From NCBI GenBank assembly GCA_965603495.1, contig CBFDDF010000006.1:113962-177961 (forward strand): 64,000 bases of DNA, in the 5' to 3' direction. The position numbers and the translations under genes are program-made. Under the pieces are notes generated by a model, which saw only the letters and a program-made list of their open reading frames with translations, did no database searches and was not told the origin of the DNA. The DNA is from Thiomicrorhabdus sp965603495 (GTDB lineage: Bacteria; Pseudomonadota; Gammaproteobacteria; Thiomicrospirales; Thiomicrospiraceae). Positions 44,950 through 53,000 of this stretch are shown piece after piece (position 1 is the first letter of the stretch; every line of letters begins with the position of its first letter).

Positions 44950-46434
44950 TTAGCGCTGCTCATCTAAAATATTCGAAATAACTTCTACGTCGCGATCATT
45001 GAGATTAAATACTTCAGAGTAGCCGTCAAGCATATCACTTGTCACATTTATATCTCTTTTATCTGACAATGAGCCGATGATTTCTTGCTCTAAAGTAAAG
45101 CAATCAATTAGTGTACCTTTAACGACTTTTATGATCACAAACCTATATGCTTCCTGATTTAAACGATGAGCCACTGTTTGAGTCGTGATGCCTATTTTGA
45201 AGAGTTCTCTCTCATCAATGAATATTCTGACAAAGTAAAGCCAAGCTGACTTATTTGCCAGCTCACGATCTCTTTCCAAAATAGTTAAGTTGTAGCGACC
45301 TGCATTTTTAATGGCAGAGCTCGCCTCTAGAGCCTCTTTCAAAGACAAACCAGAACTAATACGCGCTCTCAGTATTCCAGTCGTAATACCTTTTTTATTT
45401 GCAAAATCTTTTAACGAGCGATAATTCTCACCTTCAAAAGTTATGGATCTTGATGTTTCTTTCTGATCAATGCCGAGTGCTTCTTCAATGGTTGTATCAC
45501 CCGCTAATCGCGCCAATAATACAGATGAGGTTAAGCCATATGCTTCCGCTAAGGCAGTCTTACTTGAGTAGTCGATCCCCTCGACGGTAATGGGTTTGCT
45601 TTTGCCATCAAGTTTAACGGCCTCTTCGGGAGTATAGCCATAATCAACTATGCGTTGCCTTACAGTATATTGAGGTAAACCATAACGATCTGCTAATGCT
45701 TTGTAGCTTTTGAAAATTTCACCCTCTACTTCGAGTCGAATTGTGGCTCTTTTCTTTCTTACAACTTCGCTTTCTTTTAGAAGAGAACCATCGCTAATAT
45801 CCTCTAAACCTATCGCTTGACGAATGGTCGCCCCGCGTTTCAAACGACTTCTGATCGTCATTTCATTGACGCCGTAAAGCTCTGAGAGTTCCTGAACACT
45901 CCTTAGGGCGCCATCGACATCATGCTTATTGCCACGCAAAGCTCTACCATCTTCTACAGAATCTATTGCCAGAGCTTGCTCAATCGTGAAGCCTTTTTCA
46001 ATTTTTTTGCGATAAGTTCCGTATTTAATATCTAATTTTCGACAAGCATCGGCAGCACTTTTATATCCAACGCCACCCGCAAAAAATCGATACAAAATTT
46101 CTACCTCTGGCGGCGAATATGTTTTTCTTTTTTTAAGTGGAACAAGGTCGTCACTTCGATATCCACGCGAATATCGTTTGTATACAGTGTTTAACGACAT
46201 TCCATACTCTTCCGCTATGCTCGGAAGGTTTGCATATACAATCCCTTCTACAGTATGTTCACCAAGCTTGGTATTCAGTGTTTTTTCTGGTGGCTGTAAA
46301 AGTGCCTCTCCCAAAGACCAGCCTTTATTCAATCGCTTTTGAACTGTTTCAATCGTGACAGTCGCTTTTTCTTTATGATCTTCATAACAGGACAGCAGTG
46401 ATGCATAACCTTTTCCTTGGAAACTATATGTCAT
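44950..46434 (-). CDS. Modular HTH-repeat protein with a C-terminal GIY-YIG-like domain
   Basis: 494 residues, not recognised as a named family. Seven similar modules of about 48-63 residues (1-60, 61-110, 111-172, 173-235, 236-283, 284-332, 333-382). Each reads roughly V.G..Y.S...LA..YG....T...R...G.T..EAL, which looks like a helix-turn-helix nuclease-associated modular DNA-binding repeat. Residues 383-494 contain LYFVRIF (399-405), KIGITTQTVAHRL (413-425) and LEQEI (449-453): the order of aromatic, Arg and Glu residues of GIY-YIG-superfamily domains such as T5orf172/MUG113. It may bind a long DNA site and cut or nick. The first modules are more divergent. No strong ribosome site. It lies between direct repeat copies 2 and 3. 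Confidence 0.7.
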   Translation of the reverse strand: MTYSFQGKGYASLLSCYEDHKEKATVTIETVQKRLNKGWSLGEALLQPPEKTLNTKLGEHTVEGIVYANLPSIAEEYGMSLNTVYKRYSRGYRSDDLVPLKKRKTYSPPEVEILYRFFAGGVGYKSAADACRKLDIKYGTYRKKIEKGFTIEQALAIDSVEDGRALRGNKHDVDGALRSVQELSELYGVNEMTIRSRLKRGATIRQAIGLEDISDGSLLKESEVVRKKRATIRLEVEGEIFKSYKALADRYGLPQYTVRQRIVDYGYTPEEAVKLDGKSKPITVEGIDYSSKTALAEAYGLTSSVLLARLAGDTTIEEALGIDQKETSRSITFEGENYRSLKDFANKKGITTGILRARISSGLSLKEALEASSAIKNAGRYNLTILERDRELANKSAWLYFVRIFIDERELFKIGITTQTVAHRLNQEAYRFVIIKVVKGTLIDCFTLEQEIIGSLSDKRDINVTSDMLDGYSEVFNLNDRDVEVISNILDEQR

Positions 46435-46703
46435 AGATTTATTTCAATATATTATGGAGCAGACCATTCATGGTGCTAACGGTTATTAGAATTCCTGATT
46501 TTAAGATAAAGCGAATTTAAACGGTGTTTAAACATGACGTTTTATCTAATAAGTAGGATTGCGGTTGTTATTTGAGCAAGATCTAAGATTTTTTTATACG
46601 ATCTAAAATCAAAACCTTTAGTGGATTATACCTGATAGATACTATTACGCCTGGCAAGTGTTTTTTTAAAATGGCGTGTATTTAAGGTGTTTATTTGGCG
46701 TTT

Positions 46704-46715
46704 ACCAGGCCTGGT
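46704..46715. repeat. ACCAGGCCTGGT palindrome, part of composite repeat copy 3
   Basis: Exact 12-mer, 44 nt before the CTGATGAC of copy 3. Confidence 0.85.
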
Positions 46716-46747
46716 CGCTTTGAATTTTGATGATTTTTAAATTGATT

Positions 46748-46880
46748 CTGATGACTGTTGAGAAGCCTTTCTGAGCTTTCTTATTCAACATCATTTTCCA
46801 TAAAGGCTTCACGTGACTATTTTGCGTGCCCAAAATAGTAACCACAAAAGGGCACCCCGCTCAATCAATCGGCATTCCCT
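46748..46880 (+). repeat. Composite hairpin repeat, copy 3 with long tail
   Basis: CTGATGAC, GAAGCCTTT/AAAGGCTTC stem, CACGTGAC, then a second hairpin ACTATTTTG/CAAAATAGT and the tail AACCACAAAAGGGCACCCCG and GGCATTCCCTAAACTC. It is the most complete copy. Confidence 0.8.
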
Positions 46881-47028
46881 AAACTCATTCACTGAAATCC
46901 CAGAACTCGCGTGCCGCTCAAACACCTGGGATTTTTCATCGTTCTTTTCGTTAAGGGAATTGCTCGATTGCTTTCAAAGGGGACTTCGGCGTGAAGTTTA
47001 AGCTTTCAGAGAAACTCTAAATTTAAAA

Positions 47029-47044
47029 TGACCAGGCCTGGTCA
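47029..47044. repeat. ACCAGGCCTGGT palindrome (16 bp) in the repeat cluster
   Basis: Exact 12-mer at 47031-47042 with TG/CA flanks, between copy 3 and copy 4. Confidence 0.8.
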
Positions 47045-47149
47045 AACCAAAAGCCAAAGATTTGTATGAATTAGAAATAAGGAAATAACGTAGAAAAGCC
47101 TCCCTTTTGTAAGCAATCGTCATTTCACTTAGTGAATGACGCGTTTAAA

Positions 47150-47321
47150 CATTCCCTGTGTCTGAGCGAAGCGAGTTTAGGGAATGTCAGCGGACAAGCT
47201 TAGTGAAATAGAGGGCGTCAGTAGGGTTCGTTTTTTGGTTACTTTTTGCCGAACAGCAAAAAGTCACGTGAAGCCTATAGTTGAAATTAAAGGTCTAACA
47301 ATATTAAAAGGCTTCTCAACT
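47150..47321 (-). repeat. Inverted relative of the composite repeat, copy 4
   Basis: Read on the minus strand: TTGAGAAGCCTTT, a different loop, AGGCTTCACGTGACT, hairpin ACTTTTTGC/GCAAAAAGT (47241-47264), AGTAACCA, then after about 40 nt CATTCCCTAAACTCGC. Same order of parts as copy 3 but opposite orientation and diverged. Confidence 0.65.
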
Positions 47322-47371
47322 TGGTTGAGTAGAATAAAAGGGTTGCGTCCTCTTATCCCGTTACTTAATTA

Positions 47372-47995
47372 TTATTTGTTTAATTCTATAAGCTTATTCC
47401 AGGACTTGGTAAAGCCTTTTAAGGAAAAAATAGTTTCGTAATTTTCATTATTTGGCAACATGAGGGTCATAAGGAAGCTTTCATTTTTCTTAAAATCGTT
47501 GATTAAGCTTTTAGCTTTTAGATTTGAAATATTACCTTTTGAATCAACTGAAACACCATGAAGAAGAATGTGAGTATTTGTTTCTCTGATCTTTTTTAAC
47601 ATAATTGTGTTGGAACTATTATCGGTTGTAACCAATCCAACTATATAACCAGTTGTAGCTTTGGCAGAAATCTTCTCAATAAGAGGGTTTTGTTCCTTTC
47701 TAATTGCGATTTAGATCGCTGATTCTGTCTCAAAGTTTTTGGGGGCTAATCTTACATTGAGTACATCAGAGTAGATTAATGTATCCAAGCTTGGTTTGTT
47801 ATTTAGTTTATTAATTATATCTTTAGTTATTCCGGGCTTTAATTCTGTGCCAAGTGACATACAGAACCCACTAGGTGTTTTCTCATTGGGATTGAAGATT
47901 GTAGTCCAATGTTGGTATTTAAATTCTAAAGCATTCGATACACTTGAAATGCCTGTAAGAATAACTAATAAAGCAAAAACTATACTTTTCTTCAT
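47372..47995 (-). pseudogene. Exported protein ORF split by an in-frame TAA
   Basis: A signal-peptide protein starts at 47995 (MKKSIVFALLVILTGISSVSNA) and runs 94 residues to a TAA at 47711-47713 in the complement. The same frame is then open for another 112 codons to 47372 without a good start. The downstream part includes ATTGYIVGLVTTDNSSN and the ending YETIFSLKGFTKSWNKLIEL. The uninterrupted frame would give about 207 residues with a single domain-like organisation, so the simplest reading is a nonsense mutation. The N-terminal half could still be made as a short secreted peptide. Family not recognised. AT-rich compared with the core genes. Confidence 0.65.
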
Positions 47996-48023
47996 AGTTT
48001 TTATTTCCTTTAATTATTTTAAT

Positions 48024-48461
48024 CTAGTGATTGTTAAGGATGTTTTGGAAATGTTTAAGTATTATTAAACCATGCTTTAGCAAAGTAAAGCTTCTTTCAG
48101 GACTAAACCAGGTACCATTAAATTTGGCGCCATGATATAGGTTGTTCCTAATTCTAGAAATATGACCGAAAAGTGCCTGTACTGATTTTTCGTCACTATT
48201 GACTTCATCCCATACAATAACACCACTATTTACAACTTGTTTTTTCGGAGGATTATTCAAAATATAATCTGCAGACTTTTTATGTTCTTCTAACTTATCT
48301 AAAAATTCTGAACCAATTTTTTCATTAACGAACCTATCCCAGTCAACATTAATTCTTCCATTGCGAGCTTCTTGAAAATAACCATGTTCTTTCAATGATG
48401 ATTCATACTGTGCAAACACTTTAAAAAAATCAAATGCAAGTTGATCAAGTTTATTATCCAT
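48024..48461 (-). CDS. HEPN-like protein with an RX4H motif
   Basis: 145 residues, all-helical in appearance, no signal peptide. The motif RNNLYH (105-110), within HISRIRNNLYHGAKFNG, is the RX4-6H signature of HEPN domains, whose members include metal-independent RNases of toxin and defence systems. No nucleotidyltransferase antitoxin gene is adjacent, so it is not an obvious toxin-antitoxin pair. Base composition is AT-rich and unlike neighbouring core genes, in line with acquired DNA. Start ATG with weak upstream purines. Family name not recognised beyond HEPN. Confidence 0.65.
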   Translation of the reverse strand: MDNKLDQLAFDFFKVFAQYESSLKEHGYFQEARNGRINVDWDRFVNEKIGSEFLDKLEEHKKSADYILNNPPKKQVVNSGVIVWDEVNSDEKSVQALFGHISRIRNNLYHGAKFNGTWFSPERSFTLLKHGLIILKHFQNILNNH

Positions 48462-48552
48462 ATAGTCACTTTAAATTTAGATGTGATTGTTTCTTTGTGA
48501 TATCAAACGATGTTTGAGCTCTGTGAAGGTATTTGTTAACTTCCATAGCAAT

Positions 48553-48588
48553 AAAAAAGCCCGCGAAGGAAATCCTTGCGGGCTTTTT
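48553..48588. terminator. Bidirectional intrinsic terminator after gltD
   Basis: AAAAAAGCCCGC / GCGGGCTTTTT around a loop with a smaller AAGGA/TCCTT pair, 40 nt past the gltD stop. Confidence 0.9.
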
Positions 48589-48603
48589 AGTGCCTGGAAA
48601 GTT

Positions 48604-48615
48604 ACCAGGCCTGGT
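48604..48615. repeat. ACCAGGCCTGGT palindrome after gltD
   Basis: Exact 12-mer with T/A flanks, 13 nt past the gltD stop and before the terminator. Confidence 0.8.
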
Positions 48616-48628
48616 AGGTTGGAAAGAA

Positions 48629-50038
48629 TTAAACTTCTAAGAAGTCCAAAATCCCTTCACCCGCAGCACGACCTTCTGCAATCGCTTCAACCACCAAACT
48701 TGAACCACGAACCATATCACCACCGGCGAAAATCTTCGGGTTAGTGGTTTGGAAAGGGTAGAGCGACTTGTCTGAAGCAACCACACCATCCCAATCATTG
48801 ACTTGAATATTAAAGTCTTTGAACCATTCAGGCGGATTTGGTTGGAAACCAAACGCAACAATAACTGCATCACATTCGATAATGGTTTCTGAACCTTCGA
48901 TCATCTCTGCGCGGCGACGGCCTTTTTCATCAGGCTCGCCCATGCGAGTTTCGATGACTTTAATACCTTCGACTTTACCGTTACCGACGATTTCGACAGG
49001 GGCTAAGTTGAACTTGAATTCAACGCCTTCTTCTTTGGCGTTTTTAACTTCCGCACGAGAACCTGGCATGTTTTCTTCGTCACGACGATACACACAGTAA
49101 ACATTATCGGCACCTTGACGGATAGAAGTACGTGTACAGTCCATAGTGGTATCACCACCACCTAGAACGACAACTTTCTTACCAGCCATGCTGACGAATG
49201 GTTCTGGCGTCTGAGGCATGTTTAATTCTTTCTTAACGTTACCGATTAGGAAATCTAATGCTTGGTAAACGCCGTCAAAATCTTCACCTGGGAAACGACC
49301 GGCCATTGGCTTGTAAGTTCCCATACCTAGGAAAACGGCATCGTATTCTTCTAGTAAGGTTTCTAGCAGGATATCTTTACCGACTTCGACGTTACAACGG
49401 AATTCGATGCCCATGTCTTCAAGGATTCCACGACGACGCAAGACGATGTCTTTGTCTAATTTAAACTGTGGAATACCAAAGGTTAAAAGACCGCCGATTT
49501 CGGGCTGTTTTTCAAAAACGACCGGCTTAACACCGGCACGAATTAGAATATCAGCCGCGCCAATACCGGCTGGACCAGCACCAATAATGGCGACTTTTTT
49601 GTCGGTCATAACGACATTGTCCATTTTCGGTGTCCAGCCTTCAGCGAAGGCGGTATCGGTAATGAATTTCTCTATGGCACCGATGGTCACCGAACCAAAG
49701 TTGGTATCTTCTAAAGTACAGGCTTGCTCACATAGACGATCCTGTGGGCAGATACGGCCACACATCTCTGGTAACGAGTTAGATTTATGTGAAATCTCCG
49801 CCGCTTCCATGATATTGCCTTCCGCGACCAGCTTTAACCAGTTTGGAATGTAGTTGTGAACCGGGCAAGCCCATTCGCAGTATGGGTTACCACAGTGCAA
49901 ACAACGATCGGCTTGCGCCATGGCATCTTCTAAGACGAATGGCTTATAGATTTCATTGAATTCTACTTTTCGTTCCTGCGCGGCTTTCTTTTCAGGAAGC
50001 TGGCGGTTTAATTCTAAAAATTGTCTAACGTTTGGCAT
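48629..50038 (-). CDS. gltD: Glutamate synthase small subunit
   Basis: 469 residues. NADPH-side subunit that passes electrons to GltB. N-terminal 4Fe-4S cysteine motifs (CLHCGNPYCEWACPV, CGRICPQDRLCEQAC), then FAD GAGPAGIGAADIL and NADPH GGGDTTMDC sites. Lies 23 nt after gltB on the same strand. Confidence 0.97.
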   Translation of the reverse strand: MPNVRQFLELNRQLPEKKAAQERKVEFNEIYKPFVLEDAMAQADRCLHCGNPYCEWACPVHNYIPNWLKLVAEGNIMEAAEISHKSNSLPEMCGRICPQDRLCEQACTLEDTNFGSVTIGAIEKFITDTAFAEGWTPKMDNVVMTDKKVAIIGAGPAGIGAADILIRAGVKPVVFEKQPEIGGLLTFGIPQFKLDKDIVLRRRGILEDMGIEFRCNVEVGKDILLETLLEEYDAVFLGMGTYKPMAGRFPGEDFDGVYQALDFLIGNVKKELNMPQTPEPFVSMAGKKVVVLGGGDTTMDCTRTSIRQGADNVYCVYRRDEENMPGSRAEVKNAKEEGVEFKFNLAPVEIVGNGKVEGIKVIETRMGEPDEKGRRRAEMIEGSETIIECDAVIVAFGFQPNPPEWFKDFNIQVNDWDGVVASDKSLYPFQTTNPKIFAGGDMVRGSSLVVEAIAEGRAAGEGILDFLEV

Positions 50039-50061
50039 TTTTAAATTCCTTCCAGTCTCGC

Positions 50062-53000
50062 TTAGTCAGCGGCTTTAACAAATAGGTCAAATAGAGATTC
50101 AATGGCTATTGAACGCGACTTAACTAACCAGAAATTACCGATGTGAGCACTGAAGTTGTTTAAGACTTCCTGTCCCCATGGGCTATTGGTTTTTTCGACA
50201 TATTCTGTAATCAATGATTTCAGATAAGCACGGTAAGCTTCAGTACTTGCGGTATCAATACGCGTTACTTCAACCATCTCCGGGTTGATGCGATCTGGCA
50301 AGTTATTATTCACATCTAAAATGAATGCCAACCCCCCCGACATACCCGCACCAAAGTTGACACCGACTTCACCTAAGCTAACCACTGTACCACCGGTCAT
50401 ATATTCACAACCGTGATCGCCTAAGCCTTCAACGACTGCAATAGCACCCGAGTTACGGACGGCAAAACGTTCACCACCGGTACCATTGGCAAATAATTTA
50501 CCGCCAGTTGCGCCGTAAAGACAGGTGTTACCGACGATTGGCGTAAATTTAGGATCAAACGTGCTGACAGCAGGTGGACGAACCACAATCTCTCCACCGG
50601 CCATCCCTTTACCAACGTAATCGTTTGCATCACCTTCTAGATAAAGATTTAAACCGTCGACGTTAAACACACCAAATGATTGGCCCGCAATACCGGTTAA
50701 GTTCATGGTAATTGGGTTGGCTTTCATGCCGTTATTTCCATAACGTTCTGCAATTTCACCGGCAACACGTGCGCCGATTGAACGGCCCGTATTGACGAGT
50801 TCAAAGCTGAATGTGCCACCTGATTGCGCTTCAATCGCAGGCAAGGTTGCTGCCACCATCGCTTCGGCGATATTCCCTTTATCCCAAGGGTTGTTACGCA
50901 GAACCTGTACGGTTTGCGGCTTGTCAGCAGGGACGCCGCCATCGGTCATGAATGCGCTTAAATCAATGTTCTTCTGTTTGTCAGTCAATGGGTTGTCGAT
51001 CATTTTTAATAGATCAACACGCCCAACCAACTCTTCAAGTGAACGCACGCCCAACTTAGCCATCCATTCACGCGTCTCTTCAGCCATAAAGCGGAAGTAG
51101 TTCATAACCATCTCAGGCATACCGATAAAGTGCTCTTTACGCAGACGTGGGTCTTGCGTTGCAACGCCCACTGCACAAGTGTTTAAATGACAGATACGTA
51201 GGTATTTACAACCCAAAGCAATCATTGGAACGGTTCCGAAACCAAAGGTTTCTGCGCCAAGAATGGCCGCTTTAACCACATCTAAACCAGTTTTCAAACC
51301 ACCATCGGCTTGTAAGATAACCTGGCCACGTAAATCGTTAGCGCGTAAAACTTGATGCGCTTCTGCTAGACCCATTTCAAAAGGATTACCGGCATATTTA
51401 ACGGATGTCATTGGGCTCGCACCGGTACCACCGTCATAACCAGAGATGGTAATCAAGTCGGCATAAGCCTTGGCAACACCAGCGGCAATCGTTCCGACGC
51501 CAGGTTCTGCCACTAACTTAACGGACACTAATGCATTTGGATTGATCTGTTTTAGATCGTAGATCAGCTGAGCCAAATCTTCGATTGAATAGATGTCGTG
51601 ATGTGGTGGCGGTGAAATCAAGGTGACGCCTTGAACCGAATGACGCAGTTTAGCAATCATCATGTCAACTTTGTGACCTGGTAACTGACCACCTTCACCT
51701 GGTTTAGCACCCTGTGCGACTTTAATCTGTAGAACTTCAGCATTACGTAGGTAATGTGCCGTTACGCCAAAACGTCCAGAAGCGATTTGCTTGATCTTCG
51801 ACATTCTTTCAGTGCCGTAACGCGCAGGATCTTCAGCCCCTTCACCTGAGTTAGAGCGTGCGCCTAAACGGTTCATGGCAGTCGCGAGCGACTCATGTGC
51901 TTCTGGTGATAAAGCACCTAAAGAGATACCGGCAGAATCGAAACGCTTATAGATTGATTCAACAGGCTCTACTTCACTCAAGTCAACGGCCTGAATGCCG
52001 TCTTTAAAGGTGATTAAATCACGAATTGTCATCGCAGGACGGTTATTCACCAGGTCACGGAATTCATTGTATTTAAATTGGTCGTTCTTCTGAACTGCTT
52101 CACGGATGCTATTAACCACTTCTGGGTTAAACGCATGATACTCACCACCGTGCACGTATTTGAACAGGCCACCTTGTTGTAACGGCTTGCGTGGGTTAAA
52201 TGCTTCCCATGCCAAACGACGCTGATCCAATTCAAGGTGTTGGAAATCGGTTCCTTGAATACGGGTTGGTGTACCAGTAAAGCAAAGGTTAACAATGTCA
52301 GAGGTTAAGCCAACGGCTTCAAATAGCTGTGAACCACGGTAAGACGCAATGGTTGAAATCCCCATTTTAGATAGGATTTTATATAAACCTTTGTTAATCG
52401 CCTTACGGTAGTTGGCAATATATAAGCTAACCGTTTTGGTTTTATCTAGCTCATTGGTACGACGCATGTCTTGAATGCTTTCATAGGCTAAATAAGGGAA
52501 TACCGCAGTTGCGCCATAACCAATCAATACTGCGAAGTGATGCGGGTCACGCGCCGTACCGGTTTGTACAACGATATTGGTTTCAGGACGTAGTCCTTCT
52601 TTAATTAGGCGGTGATGCACTGCACCCGTTGCCATGGCTGCAGGGATTGTCGTATTACCCTTTTCAATGCCTAAGTCGCTCAAGATTAATAGCGTGATGT
52701 TATCTTTTGCCGCTTTAACGGCTTGATCACAAACTGCTTCAATGGCGGCTTTTAGACCCATCTCTTCGTGGTTGTAATGTAGCGATATGACACGGTTTTG
52801 ATAGTCTGCATCTGGCAGGGATAGGAGTTGATCCATCATAGATGGCGTCAATACCGGTGAATTAACCTCTAAGCGACGAGCATGTTCTGGACCTTCTACA
52901 AACATGTTTTGCTCACGACCAAAACAGGTGTTTAAGGACATAACAATATTCTCGCGCAAAGGGTCAATCGGCGGATTGGTGACCTGTGCGAACATTTGGC

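Larger units (their letters stand above)
46435..47371. other. Gene-poor repeat cluster
   Basis: About 940 nt with no convincing gene. In order: palindrome and composite copy 3; hairpin ACTATTTTG/CAAAATAGT (46816-46839); shared tail with GGCATTCCCTAAACTC; hairpin AAATCCCAG/CTGGGATTT plus T run (46895-46936); another palindrome (47031); hairpin GTCATT.CACT/AGTGAATGAC (47119-47140); hairpin CATTCCCT/AGGGAATG (47150-47186); and inverted relative copy 4. It looks like fused remnants of mobile or dispersed elements. Confidence 0.65.

Noticed and set aside
44857..47321. CRISPR array or integron attC series
   Set aside because: Only three direct copies, spaced by whole genes in one case and with no cas or integrase gene; the parts do not match attC core sites that I can identify.
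47184..47441. Open frame of 85 codons on the plus strand across the repeat cluster
   Set aside because: It translates the composite repeat and its hairpins, has no ribosome site, and overlaps the complement of the broken exported-protein gene.
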